From Winkia neuii subsp. neuii DSM 8576 (GTDB taxonomy: Bacteria > Actinomycetota > Actinomycetes > Actinomycetales > Actinomycetaceae): a stretch of 64,000 nucleotides of DNA. Under the pieces are notes generated by a model that had not been told where the DNA came from, ran no database searches, and saw only the letters and a program-made list of their open reading frames with translations. The DNA lies in contig NZ_ATUW01000004.1 of NCBI RefSeq assembly GCF_000420405.1, positions 168,168 through 232,167 of the forward strand, read 5' to 3'. Shown piece after piece: positions 14,080 through 21,743 of the stretch (the stretch's first letter is position 1; each line of letters starts with the position of its first letter). Made by a program: the position numbers and the translations under genes.

Positions 14080-16611
14080 ATGTCCCTAAAGACACTTTCC
14101 GCCCTGGCTGGGGCAGTCGCCCTCGCCCTTCTTCCCGCCCTTGCATTAGCCGGCCCTAGCGACGACCTGATAGTAGCCAGCCAAGCGCACGTAGATTCGC
14201 CGAAAGTGTTCTGGCAGGGTAGGAACTTTACCCTAAATGCCGAAGTAGACGGCAAAGAGCACAAGTTAGAGAAAACCGTCAACTGGGTAGGCAAAGGATA
14301 CAAAAACACCGGGCAGCAGCAGTACGTTTACGAAGTCCCCAAAAACAACAGCATCCCCAACTTGGGCGAACCAGGAACCCTGCTCTATCAAGCCCCCATC
14401 CTGCCGGGCCTCGCCAACTCTCCAATCTGGGCAGGTTTTGGAGCGGACCTAAAAATTCCGGCCGAAAAGTTCCGCGACGGCTCCTTCAACCTAGACATGG
14501 TGGCCTTCGACGGGCCCGGGAAAATGGACCTGTTCCGCTACGACGACTGGATGGCCTCCTCCCACAGCCCCGGCATGCGCTCAGTTTGGATAAAACCAGG
14601 CACCCACACCCACAACATCACCACTTTTACAAAGCCCGGTACTTACCACATCCAATACCGAGCATCGGCCCGAGACAAATCCGGCCGCTTCGTCGCTTCC
14701 GCTCCGCAAACAATGACTTGGCAGGTGGGAGGTTCCAAGCCCGCTCCGAACGGTATTAAAGACGTCGCTCGAGCCTACGACCAAGCCGAAAACACCGGGG
14801 CCGAGGGCGAAGCGCGCCTCACCATAACCCCCCACGAAGGAAGAGAAAAAGACGGTGACGAATACCTAACCGACATGGAATTTACTACCTCCACCGCTAC
14901 TGCCGGCACAGCCATCTTCTACATCGACGGCTACTACCTTGCGGAAGTGCCTCTAAAGGACGGGCGAGCTACCTGGAGCGAGATGATCGGGTCCGAAACC
15001 TCCAGCTTCCAGGTAGTCTTCATTCCTAAGCAAGGGCCGGGAAAGTGGATATCCAGCCCCCTCAGCTACAACCGCACCCAAGGAACAGTGAGCACCACCC
15101 AGCCCGGGAGCTTTCCACGCAAAAGCCCTACCCGCGCTCTACCCACTTTCGACAATGGCGATCAAAAGATCGCAGACCCTGCGGTATCTGTAACTGCAAA
15201 AAAGCTCGATAACGAATATGCTTCCATCGCAGCCATCCCCGCGGACAAAAACTTGACTCTGCGCGTCACGGGCGGATTCTACGACACTCCGGACGGGAAT
15301 AATCCTAGCTGCGAGGTAGAATTTATTTCTTCCCCTGCCCAACGCGAAATAAAGGTGCCCTGGGACGGATGCAACGACGGCAGCTACACGCTCAAACTGC
15401 GCCTGCAACCAAACTCCCGTACCTTGGCAGGAGCGAAAGATATTTCCCTAGGCAAGGCTGTTCTTCCCAAAAGCGCCGAAACTAGGCTCACAAATCCGCC
15501 TTCTGTAATCCGTAAAGGCGATCCGCTTGCCGCCCACGAGCTAACAGAATCTACCCCCTCCCCCACTCGCCCCGCAGAAACAGAAGCAAACCCAGGCAAG
15601 ACAGGAACAAATACTGAGAAAATTTCAAAGGCGCAAGCCACGATCTCCGACGGACACGTGGACGTGCGAGTAACAGACCAAAACGGGCTAGCAATGGCTC
15701 TTGGTGACGATTCTGGAACGGAAGAAAAACGCACCCTCATCCGCCCTCTAGACAAAGTGACCCTCGCCGTACCAAAACAAGCTCTAGTAACCCGCCGGGG
15801 GCATGTATTCGCCTCTAAAGACTTTGACTTCCTAGGCAAGAAGGGGACCCAACTTTACGTGCTTCCCCAAAATCAGAGGAACGGACTAGTATGGCCGGGC
15901 TTTTCCACCGAGTCTGTGGACTACTCAAAATACCCAAAGGGAATTGATATTCAGGTCCGCCCCGCCAAAGCTCCTAAAGGAGGAGCCTGGTGGGCATTTA
16001 CCCAAGATCTGAACGGCCTGGGGACCATCATGGCCGCTTCTGATCGCACTTCTACCATTTCCACTACCGGAAGAATCCACTCGCACCTGGTGTGGGCTTT
16101 TTCGAAACCCGGACACTACCTGCTCCAGGTGCGCGCGGTGGACCGGGCAACCGAGCGGGCAACCAAGTGGTACCCCCTACGTTTTGCAGTGGATCAGGCA
16201 CAAAAAACTGACCCAGCTACCGATCCGGCAAACTCGGACGCCGCCAAGGGTGGGGCGGCCGATATCGGGCCCACAGAAAATCCCGCTAGCAAGCAAGAAA
16301 TTGACGAAACTGTAGCGCCGGAGACCGGTCCTGCTGGCTTGGGGAAGCCGTCACCCGGCCCTACCCTCGCAAGCAAAGCTGAAAAGTCCGGTGCACAGAT
16401 AACCTCTCCGAAGGCAGCCGAGGGCGAGGGCAACACGGCTGGAGAGTCGTCTCCAGCAGGGGCCGCCACAGTCAGTTCAAAACCCTATAGGCCCCCGCTA
16501 GCAAAAACTGGTTCCTCCGAAAACACTCAGCAACTACTCACGCTCGCCGGAGCCGCTCTGCTAGGAGCCGGAGGCGCGCTAGGAATAACCTCTGTGCGAG
16601 GACGCAAATAA
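14080..16611 (+). CDS. Large wall-anchored protein with two TIGR03769-type domains
   Basis: An 843-residue secreted protein. Signal peptide at 1-25 (LSALAGAVALALLPALALAG). The first surface-repeat domain, about 28-220, contains GTHTHNITTFTKPGTYHIQY. A middle region, about 235-460, resembles Ig-like or sortase-substrate spacer modules. A second repeat domain, about 525-705, contains RIHSHLVWAFSKPGHYLLQV. A Pro/Ala/Glu-rich stalk follows, then the sorting signal LAKTGSS (about 807), a hydrophobic helix and the tail SVRGRK. The ATG at 14080 with AGGAGGGG is chosen; an in-frame ATG at 14047 lies inside the operator. It shares its operator with the metal ABC operon although the pfl genes stand between them, so it is probably a metal-binding or adhesive surface partner of that system. 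Confidence 0.88.
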   Translation: MSLKTLSALAGAVALALLPALALAGPSDDLIVASQAHVDSPKVFWQGRNFTLNAEVDGKEHKLEKTVNWVGKGYKNTGQQQYVYEVPKNNSIPNLGEPGTLLYQAPILPGLANSPIWAGFGADLKIPAEKFRDGSFNLDMVAFDGPGKMDLFRYDDWMASSHSPGMRSVWIKPGTHTHNITTFTKPGTYHIQYRASARDKSGRFVASAPQTMTWQVGGSKPAPNGIKDVARAYDQAENTGAEGEARLTITPHEGREKDGDEYLTDMEFTTSTATAGTAIFYIDGYYLAEVPLKDGRATWSEMIGSETSSFQVVFIPKQGPGKWISSPLSYNRTQGTVSTTQPGSFPRKSPTRALPTFDNGDQKIADPAVSVTAKKLDNEYASIAAIPADKNLTLRVTGGFYDTPDGNNPSCEVEFISSPAQREIKVPWDGCNDGSYTLKLRLQPNSRTLAGAKDISLGKAVLPKSAETRLTNPPSVIRKGDPLAAHELTESTPSPTRPAETEANPGKTGTNTEKISKAQATISDGHVDVRVTDQNGLAMALGDDSGTEEKRTLIRPLDKVTLAVPKQALVTRRGHVFASKDFDFLGKKGTQLYVLPQNQRNGLVWPGFSTESVDYSKYPKGIDIQVRPAKAPKGGAWWAFTQDLNGLGTIMAASDRTSTISTTGRIHSHLVWAFSKPGHYLLQVRAVDRATERATKWYPLRFAVDQAQKTDPATDPANSDAAKGGAADIGPTENPASKQEIDETVAPETGPAGLGKPSPGPTLASKAEKSGAQITSPKAAEGEGNTAGESSPAGAATVSSKPYRPPLAKTGSSENTQQLLTLAGAALLGAGGALGITSVRGRK

Positions 16612-16643
16612 AAAAAGTGTGGGGCTTTTGCCCCACACTTTTT
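16612..16643. terminator. Bidirectional terminator between the wall protein gene and rplS
   Basis: A perfect 14-bp stem, AAAAAGTGTGGGGC (16612-16625) with GCCCCACACTTTTT (16630-16643), and a 4-nt loop. U-runs form in both directions, so it can end both convergent transcripts. Confidence 0.93.
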
Positions 16644-16657
16644 GTTACGAATACACG

Positions 16658-17011
16658 CTAGGCGTTTTCGCGCTTTTCTTTGATCTTCGCAGCCTTGCCA
16701 TGACGATCGCGAATGTAGTAAAGCTTTGCCCTGCGAACGTCGCCGCGGGTAACAACCTCGATCGAATCAATGGTAGGTGCGTGCAGTGGGAACGTACGCT
16801 CAACACCAACACCGAACGAAATCTTGCGAACGGTGAAGGTAGCGCCCAGCCCCTTGCCGCCGCGGCGAGCAATGACGAGGCCCTGGAAGACCTGTACACG
16901 AGAACGGTTGCCCTCAGTAACAACGACGTTTACCTTTACGGTATCGCCAGCGCGGAACTGAGGGATGTCATCGCGCATAGACGCGGCGTCAAGCTGATCA
17001 AATTTCTGCAT
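16658..17011 (-). CDS. rplS: 50S ribosomal protein L19
   Basis: A 117-residue ribosomal protein at the 30S-50S interface. Diagnostic stretches are [60 protein letters not shown] and [20 protein letters not shown]. Length is normal. It lies 146 nt downstream of trmD on the same strand. In the gap a hairpin, GCCGGG (17059-17064) with CCCGGC (17070-17075), may be a leader structure in its mRNA. It is the last gene of the rpsP-khpA-HAD-rimM-trmD-rplS cluster. Confidence 0.97.
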   Translation of the reverse strand: MQKFDQLDAASMRDDIPQFRAGDTVKVNVVVTEGNRSRVQVFQGLVIARRGGKGLGATFTVRKISFGVGVERTFPLHAPTIDSIEVVTRGDVRRAKLYYIRDRHGKAAKIKEKRENA

Positions 17012-17157
17012 CAGATATCCTTCAAGCTACCGGTGCCACAGGTCACCGCCAGCCGTTGGCCGGGAAAACCCCGGCGACTTCATGGCGTCTGCAAGCGCAT
17101 TGGCGGCCCCCCGTGGCAGGCTTCGCCCACGTCACAGACCGCACCATTGTCGCACAG

Positions 17158-18480
17158 TTAGGCGTTAGAGTCACCTGTGAGTTCACGCACCATGCAAACG
17201 TCGCGGTTCAATTGCCCACCGACCAGGAAGTTGCGCGTCCCCCGTTTTCTAAACCCGTGACGGCGATAGAACTTTTGCGCACGCTTGTTCTTCTGGTTAG
17301 TGCCAAGCCCGACGGCTGGTACCACCTGGGAGCACCCCTGCAACGACTCAATGGCAGTTTCTAGCAGTGCTCCTGCAATACCTTGCCCCCTGTAGGCAGA
17401 CTCTACGTAGAGCTTAGAAAGGTAGGCGCTGCCGGCAGGCATGAGCTTGGCTAAGGCTCGGTCCTCGACAAATTCGTTAGGGCCCGACCTAATTATCCAC
17501 GCGTAGGCAACGAGTTGTGAATCTACTGTTGCCACGTATACCTGCTCAGCTTCGATAGCTGATCGAAGCACCGTCTCAGAGAGATTTTTCTGAATAAAGT
17601 CCGAAATGCCCGCAACACTAAGATGTGGCGGGCAGGCGTCCGGAAACGTTCGGGCAGCCAACTCACTTATAGCGTGCGCTTGCTCGAGGCCAGCCTTTGC
17701 CAATACCACCCTGCCGGCGCCGGGTGGGGCCAGATATCCAGAGGCTGCTATCACTTCGCGGTCTGAAACGTCGAGCTGGGCGGGAGCTAGTTTCTGAATC
17801 ATATCCGGTCTGCGGGCACAGGTTTTCTCCAAAGCCCGATCGCGCCGCCACCGCTCTATCTTGGCGTGGTTTCCCCCGCGCAACACCTCGGGAACCTCTA
17901 GACCACGCCATTGCACTGGTTTGGTGAACACTGGATATTCCAAAAGTCCGGCTTCAGAATAGGACTCTTCAACAAGTGAGGCGGGATTACCTATAACGCC
18001 GTCCAAAAGACGGCCGACGGCTTCGATAACTACCAAGGAGGCTACTTCTCCCCCATTTAGCACGTAGTCGCCAATAGAAAACTCCATCACCGTAACCCTG
18101 CCCACGCTGCGGTAATGTTCCATAACACGCGCATCTATCCCCTCGTACCGCCCAGCGGCAAACACGATGCGCTTGTGCCTTGCCAATTCCTCTGCCTTAC
18201 GCTGCGTAAATTGCTCCCCCGAGGGCGTAGGCACGGCAAGGATCACCTCGTCGCCGCCTATTACCTCGTCTAAAGCTCGCCCCCAGACATCCGGACGCAT
18301 AACCATTCCAGCCCCCGGACCGTAAGGAGCATGGTCGACACTGCGATGCTTGCCGCTGGCCCAGTCACGCAAATCGTGCACCCGCACGTCAATGAGACCA
18401 GCTTCACCGGCCTTGCCCAGCAACGACAGATCTAAGACCGAAAAGTAGTCTGGAAAAATAGTGAGCACATCGAAACGCAT
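17158..18480 (-). CDS. trmD: TrmD tRNA (guanine37-N1)-methyltransferase fused to a GNAT acetyltransferase
   Basis: A 440-residue fusion. Residues 1-235 are a complete TrmD: MRFDVLTIFPDYF, the PYGPGAGMVM loop (52-61), GRYEGIDARV (110-119) and the knot motif SIGDYVLNGGE (135-145), plus the C-terminal RPDMI element. It methylates G37 of tRNAs to prevent frameshifting. Residues about 257-432 are a GNAT domain: YLSKLYVESAYRGQGIAGAL has the acetyl-CoA loop YRGQGIAG (363-370), followed by AQKFYRRHGFRKRG. A short linker joins them with no stop or frameshift. TrmD is usually about 230-260 residues and free-standing. The GNAT substrate is unknown; it could act on a ribosome- or tRNA-linked target given the operon. 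rimM precedes it by 2 nt. Confidence 0.92.
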   Translation of the reverse strand: MRFDVLTIFPDYFSVLDLSLLGKAGEAGLIDVRVHDLRDWASGKHRSVDHAPYGPGAGMVMRPDVWGRALDEVIGGDEVILAVPTPSGEQFTQRKAEELARHKRIVFAAGRYEGIDARVMEHYRSVGRVTVMEFSIGDYVLNGGEVASLVVIEAVGRLLDGVIGNPASLVEESYSEAGLLEYPVFTKPVQWRGLEVPEVLRGGNHAKIERWRRDRALEKTCARRPDMIQKLAPAQLDVSDREVIAASGYLAPPGAGRVVLAKAGLEQAHAISELAARTFPDACPPHLSVAGISDFIQKNLSETVLRSAIEAEQVYVATVDSQLVAYAWIIRSGPNEFVEDRALAKLMPAGSAYLSKLYVESAYRGQGIAGALLETAIESLQGCSQVVPAVGLGTNQKNKRAQKFYRRHGFRKRGTRNFLVGGQLNRDVCMVRELTGDSNA

Positions 18481-18482
18481 TG

Positions 18483-18965
18483 CTAATCCCCAAGTAAACC
18501 GGCGGGAGCGTCGAGCACTATCCGCCCGGCCTCTAGGTCAACATCCACCATTGCCTTCACAAAGGGGACGGAATAAGTGCCCGTGGCAGTGGTTACCTGA
18601 AGCCTATCCTGGCCCACGCCAAACTCGAGGCCGGCAACGTGGCCTAGTTCGTTGCCCTCTACATCTACAACAGGCAAGCCCTGCAGCTCGCTGGCATAGA
18701 ATTCGTCCTCGCGCAGTTCCTCGTTAGACACGTCAACGCAGAGAGCTTGTCCCCGCAGCTGCTCAATCTGCTCTCGAGTGGTGATCTGGGCGAAGGCCAC
18801 CACCCAACGCTTGCCCGAGCGATAAAAACTGCGCACTGTAACAGACCGGCCTTTGAGCACCAGCTCACTACCAGGTTTGAAACGCTGGGCAACAGCATCG
18901 GTGCGAATATCGACTATAGCTGCCCCTTTTAGCCCCTTAGCAGGGCCAATCAGGCCCACCGTCAT
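18483..18965 (-). CDS. rimM: Ribosome maturation factor RimM
   Basis: A 160-residue 16S rRNA processing factor that binds S19 and helps mature the 30S head. The N-terminal barrel begins MTVGLIGPAKGLKGAAIVDI; the C-terminal PRC-barrel contains LQGLPVVDVEGNELGHVAGL and YSVPFVKAMVDVDLEAGRIV. The frame is open to 19031, but the start at 18965 places the conserved G-x-I-G-x-A-x-G-L-x-G motif at the N-terminus, as in the family, and avoids a 52-nt overlap with the phosphatase gene. Gene order with trmD is universal. Confidence 0.92.
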   Translation of the reverse strand: MTVGLIGPAKGLKGAAIVDIRTDAVAQRFKPGSELVLKGRSVTVRSFYRSGKRWVVAFAQITTREQIEQLRGQALCVDVSNEELREDEFYASELQGLPVVDVEGNELGHVAGLEFGVGQDRLQVTTATGTYSVPFVKAMVDVDLEAGRIVLDAPAGLLGD

Positions 18966-18979
18966 CAAGTTCTCGTCCA

Positions 18980-19672
18980 CTAAAGCTCCAAAATCTTCCG
19001 CAACTCGCCAGTCGAATCCGCACTTGCCCAAGCCTTATCCGCCTCCCAAGGGGCAGCATTTCCAGACCAGGTTACGAGTACAGTACAAAGCCCATTCAGA
19101 CCGGCTCCGTGAATATCGTAATGGCGGTCGCCGATCATAATGGTGTTCTGCTGCTCAGTCCCGACGGCCTTTAGCGCCCTGGACACAATCTTCCCTTTGT
19201 CCGAGTGTGACTCGGTCTCGTCAGCCCCACAAATAGCAGACATCGCATAGGCAATCTGAACTCCCTGCGCAACCTTGACGGCCTGTTTTTCGGGTTTGGA
19301 AGTGGCAATCGCCTGTCTGATGCCCCGCTCGTACAAACCCTTTACCAGCTCCGCTAGGCCCGGGAAAAGCACTGTATTGTGAGCCTGCGCCAAATATTTG
19401 TTGCGGTAAGTAGCGATCAGCTCATCAATCAATTCCTCGTCTGCGGAGGGAACGAAGTGATGAAACGTATACCTCAGCGGCGGACCAATAAACCTGTGTA
19501 ACGAGGCCGGCTCGCGGTCGATGTTCAGCTTTTCGGCCAGGGTTTCGGCCAACGCTGGCAAAATAACCGGCGCGGAATCGGTCAATGTACCGTCTAGATC
19601 CCAAAGCACCCCGCTAATAGGAAATTCGGGGGCGCAAAGATCTTGCAGTACAGATTCGTCAAAGCTTTCCAT
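18980..19672 (-). CDS. HAD-superfamily phosphatase, phosphoglycolate phosphatase-like
   Basis: A 230-residue cytoplasmic hydrolase. Motif I is DLDGTLTDS, with nucleophile Asp25 and acid Asp27; a helical cap follows (about 40-110, HRFIGPPLRYTFHHF); motif II is ATSKPEKQA; motif III/IV is MIGDRHYDIHGAG near 176-188. This pattern is the Gph/pyrophosphatase subgroup; the substrate cannot be read from sequence (phosphoglycolate, pyrophosphate or a sugar phosphate). It is inserted between khpA and rimM in an otherwise standard ribosomal operon and follows a terminator hairpin at 19694-19731, so it may have its own promoter or be attenuated. rimM starts 14 nt after its stop. Confidence 0.88.
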   Translation of the reverse strand: MESFDESVLQDLCAPEFPISGVLWDLDGTLTDSAPVILPALAETLAEKLNIDREPASLHRFIGPPLRYTFHHFVPSADEELIDELIATYRNKYLAQAHNTVLFPGLAELVKGLYERGIRQAIATSKPEKQAVKVAQGVQIAYAMSAICGADETESHSDKGKIVSRALKAVGTEQQNTIMIGDRHYDIHGAGLNGLCTVLVTWSGNAAPWEADKAWASADSTGELRKILEL

Positions 19673-19693
19673 GCCCTCTAGTCTAACGGCATA

Positions 19694-19731
19694 AAAGTGG
19701 GCTCCCTGCCAACTGGCAGAGAGCCCACTTT
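19694..19731 (-). terminator. Terminator or attenuator after khpA
   Basis: AAAGTGGGCTC (19694-19704) pairs perfectly with GAGCCCACTTT (19721-19731), and the loop forms an inner stem CTGCC/GGCAG. On the minus strand the stem ends in a U-rich ACTTTTAT. It lies between khpA and the HAD gene and could reduce expression of rimM-trmD relative to rpsP. Confidence 0.85.
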
Positions 19732-19740
19732 CAGCTTTTC

Positions 19741-19980
19741 TTAGTCGCGGTCGGTGTCGATCACGTCAACGCGGACCGGACCGCGCTTCGACAGCGCCGA
19801 CATGACTGCCCTAAGTGCACGAGCGGTACGCCCAGAACGGCCAATTACGCGCCCCAGGTCGTCTGGATTCACGCGTACTTCAAGAAGTTTGCCGCGGCGC
19901 ATATTGCGTTCGCTGACACGGACATCGTCCGGATTGTCAACGATTCCGGCAATCAAGTGTTCGAGGGCGTCCGCTAGCAT
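19741..19980 (-). CDS. khpA: KH-domain RNA-binding protein KhpA
   Basis: A 79-residue single KH-domain protein. The RNA-binding GXXG loop is in DLGRVIGRSGRTARALRAVM (about 47-66, GRSG). It follows rpsP with a shared TAATG stop/start, as in most Gram-positive bacteria. KhpA proteins bind RNA, often with KhpB, and affect division and translation in other species (family knowledge). Length is typical. Confidence 0.93.
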   Translation of the reverse strand: MLADALEHLIAGIVDNPDDVRVSERNMRRGKLLEVRVNPDDLGRVIGRSGRTARALRAVMSALSKRGPVRVDVIDTDRD

Positions 19981-20477
19981 TAGGCCTCCTCGGCCGGAGC
20001 TTCAGCTTCAGCGCTTTCTTCTGCCTTTTCGGATGCGGCAGCTTCCTCGGCAGCCTTAGCTTCTTCAGCTGCCTTGGCTTCGGCCTCGGCCTTAGCCTTG
20101 GCTTCAGCCGCAGCGGCCTTGCGCTTTTCAGCATCGGCCTCGGCGGCCTTTACGGCTTCTTCAGCCTGCTTGGAAGCAGCATCAGCATCGGCGACCTTGA
20201 TGCGCGATTCGGTGTTCTTCGCACCCTTGAACTTGGCCCAGTCGCCGGACAGGACCAACAGACGCTTAACGCTGTCGGACGGCTGTGCACCGACGCCCAG
20301 CCAGTACTGGATGCGCTCGGACTGCAGTTTAATCACCGACGGATCCGGGTTCGGATCATACTGCCCTACGCGCTCGATAACTTGACCATCACGCTTCTTG
20401 TGCTGGTCTACAACTACGACGCGGTAGACGGGACGGTGAATCTTGCCAACTCGCTTGAGTCGAATACGAACTGCCAC
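19980..20477 (-). CDS. rpsP: 30S ribosomal protein S16 with long Ala/Glu-rich C-terminal extension
   Basis: The first ~85 residues are ordinary S16 (MAVRIRLKRVGKIHRPVYRV, then QYDPNPDPSVIKLQSERIQY and WLGVGAQPSDSV). After about residue 95 the chain continues with roughly 65 residues of almost only Ala, Glu and Lys (KAEAEAKAAEEAKAAEEAAA), likely a charged helix or disordered tail, for a total of 165. Such tails occur in S16 of several actinobacteria. It is the first gene of the operon; the next gene, khpA, overlaps by 1 nt. About 180 nt upstream is free and should contain the promoter, but I see no definite boxes. Confidence 0.96.
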   Translation of the reverse strand: MAVRIRLKRVGKIHRPVYRVVVVDQHKKRDGQVIERVGQYDPNPDPSVIKLQSERIQYWLGVGAQPSDSVKRLLVLSGDWAKFKGAKNTESRIKVADADAASKQAEEAVKAAEADAEKRKAAAAEAKAKAEAEAKAAEEAKAAEEAAASEKAEESAEAEAPAEEA

Positions 20478-20660
20478 TTGTGTGGTTCTCCTAAATATAA
20501 TCGGGTGGACTGCACGCCTCGCCGGTGGGATTCGGGTCTGGTCTAGCAGTTCCGGACACGTCGCATTTACAGAGAGGGCGGCAAATGCGCCGGGTACAGC
20601 GACCTATTCTGCCACATTTGAAAGGCATTTTTAACCCTGCTCCCGCCGAGGCGAGCAAAA

Positions 20661-21743
20661 TCACTTGTACCGTCGCCCTCGCAAATAAATTTGGCTTGGT
20701 TCAGCTAGAACCTCTGGGTTAGCCAGGGGATTCTTGCGGTAGACCAGAAAATCTGCGCTAGCGCCGGGAGTTAGGTTATCTAGACCCAAAAACTGGCGAG
20801 TGCGCCACGTAGCCGCAGCTACCAGCTGCTCTGCGGGCAGGCCAGCTTTTCGGAGTTCGGCTAGCTCTTGCCCTATGCCTCCGTGCAGAGGCCGAGCAGA
20901 AGTGTCGGTCCCCACCATTATTTGTATACCTGCCTCAACCATTTGGGATACCTGCTCGTAGCGGCGCCTATGCATGGTTTCCATCTGGCGGTAGTAGGCC
21001 GGGTACTTCCGCCTGCCAGGTTCGGCAAAATTCAAGAACTGGCCCACCTGACACAGGGTCGGCGTTACTGCAATGCCCCGAGAGGCAGCCTCCTGCATCT
21101 GATCTGTGTCCATCCCAGTGCCATGCTCGATGCAATCGACACCAGCTTCGAGTAATGGAGTAATAGCCTCGTGCGAAAACGAGTGAACCGTTACCCTAGC
21201 GCCGGCCTCGTGGGCGGCAGCTATAGCTTCTTTCAGAACTTCGGGGTGCCACAGAGGGCGCAGGGTAGCCTGGGCGCCGTAGGACCGATCTATCCAGTCG
21301 GCTACCAGTTTTACCCACCCGTCTGAGCGGGACGCCTGGAAAGCTAGCATCGCAGGTAAATCAGCCTGGTTGTCGACGTCTACCGGCAACCCCTTTATGT
21401 AACGCTTGTATTTGGCCACATGCCTGCCACAGCGAATTAGCCTTGGCATAGAGGATTCACTTTTTACCCAGCCATTGTCTCTAACCGCACCGCAGTCGCG
21501 GATAGCCAAGACTCCACTGTCGCGGTCGGCGGCCCCCTGAATGAGTGTGTCCTGGCGGGAAAGGGGCCTAACCCCTTCCATGCCCAGGTGGCAGTGCACG
21601 TCCACCATGCCCGGCAAAATCCACGTCTCGCCGTCGTGGTCGGTATCTGGCAAAGAAAGCTTTCCGTCCGCTACGCCCAACCCCGAGGGAACAAACTTCA
21701 GTTCCCCCTCGCAAACGAGACCAACTTTGCCAGCAAGAAGCAT
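20661..21743 (-). CDS. Amidohydrolase, imidazolonepropionase-like
   Basis: A 360-residue metal-dependent hydrolase of the amidohydrolase superfamily. Metal ligands: GMVDVHCHLGMEG (His50, His52), a Lys in GWVKLVADW, His residues in ARVTVHSFSHEA and CIEHGTGMDTDQ, and Asp in MVGTDTSARPLHGG. The family hydrolyses cyclic amides or dipeptides such as Xaa-Pro; the substrate here is unknown. A C-terminal strand (GASADFLVYRKNPL) completes the small beta sandwich. The start ATG shares one base with the ffh stop (TAATG), so it is translated from the ffh transcript, an unusual partner. No signal peptide, so cytoplasmic. Confidence 0.85.
   Translation of the reverse strand: MLLAGKVGLVCEGELKFVPSGLGVADGKLSLPDTDHDGETWILPGMVDVHCHLGMEGVRPLSRQDTLIQGAADRDSGVLAIRDCGAVRDNGWVKSESSMPRLIRCGRHVAKYKRYIKGLPVDVDNQADLPAMLAFQASRSDGWVKLVADWIDRSYGAQATLRPLWHPEVLKEAIAAAHEAGARVTVHSFSHEAITPLLEAGVDCIEHGTGMDTDQMQEAASRGIAVTPTLCQVGQFLNFAEPGRRKYPAYYRQMETMHRRRYEQVSQMVEAGIQIMVGTDTSARPLHGGIGQELAELRKAGLPAEQLVAAATWRTRQFLGLDNLTPGASADFLVYRKNPLANPEVLAEPSQIYLRGRRYK

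Noticed and set aside
16619..17161. 180-residue forward frame
   Set aside because: Antisense to rplS.
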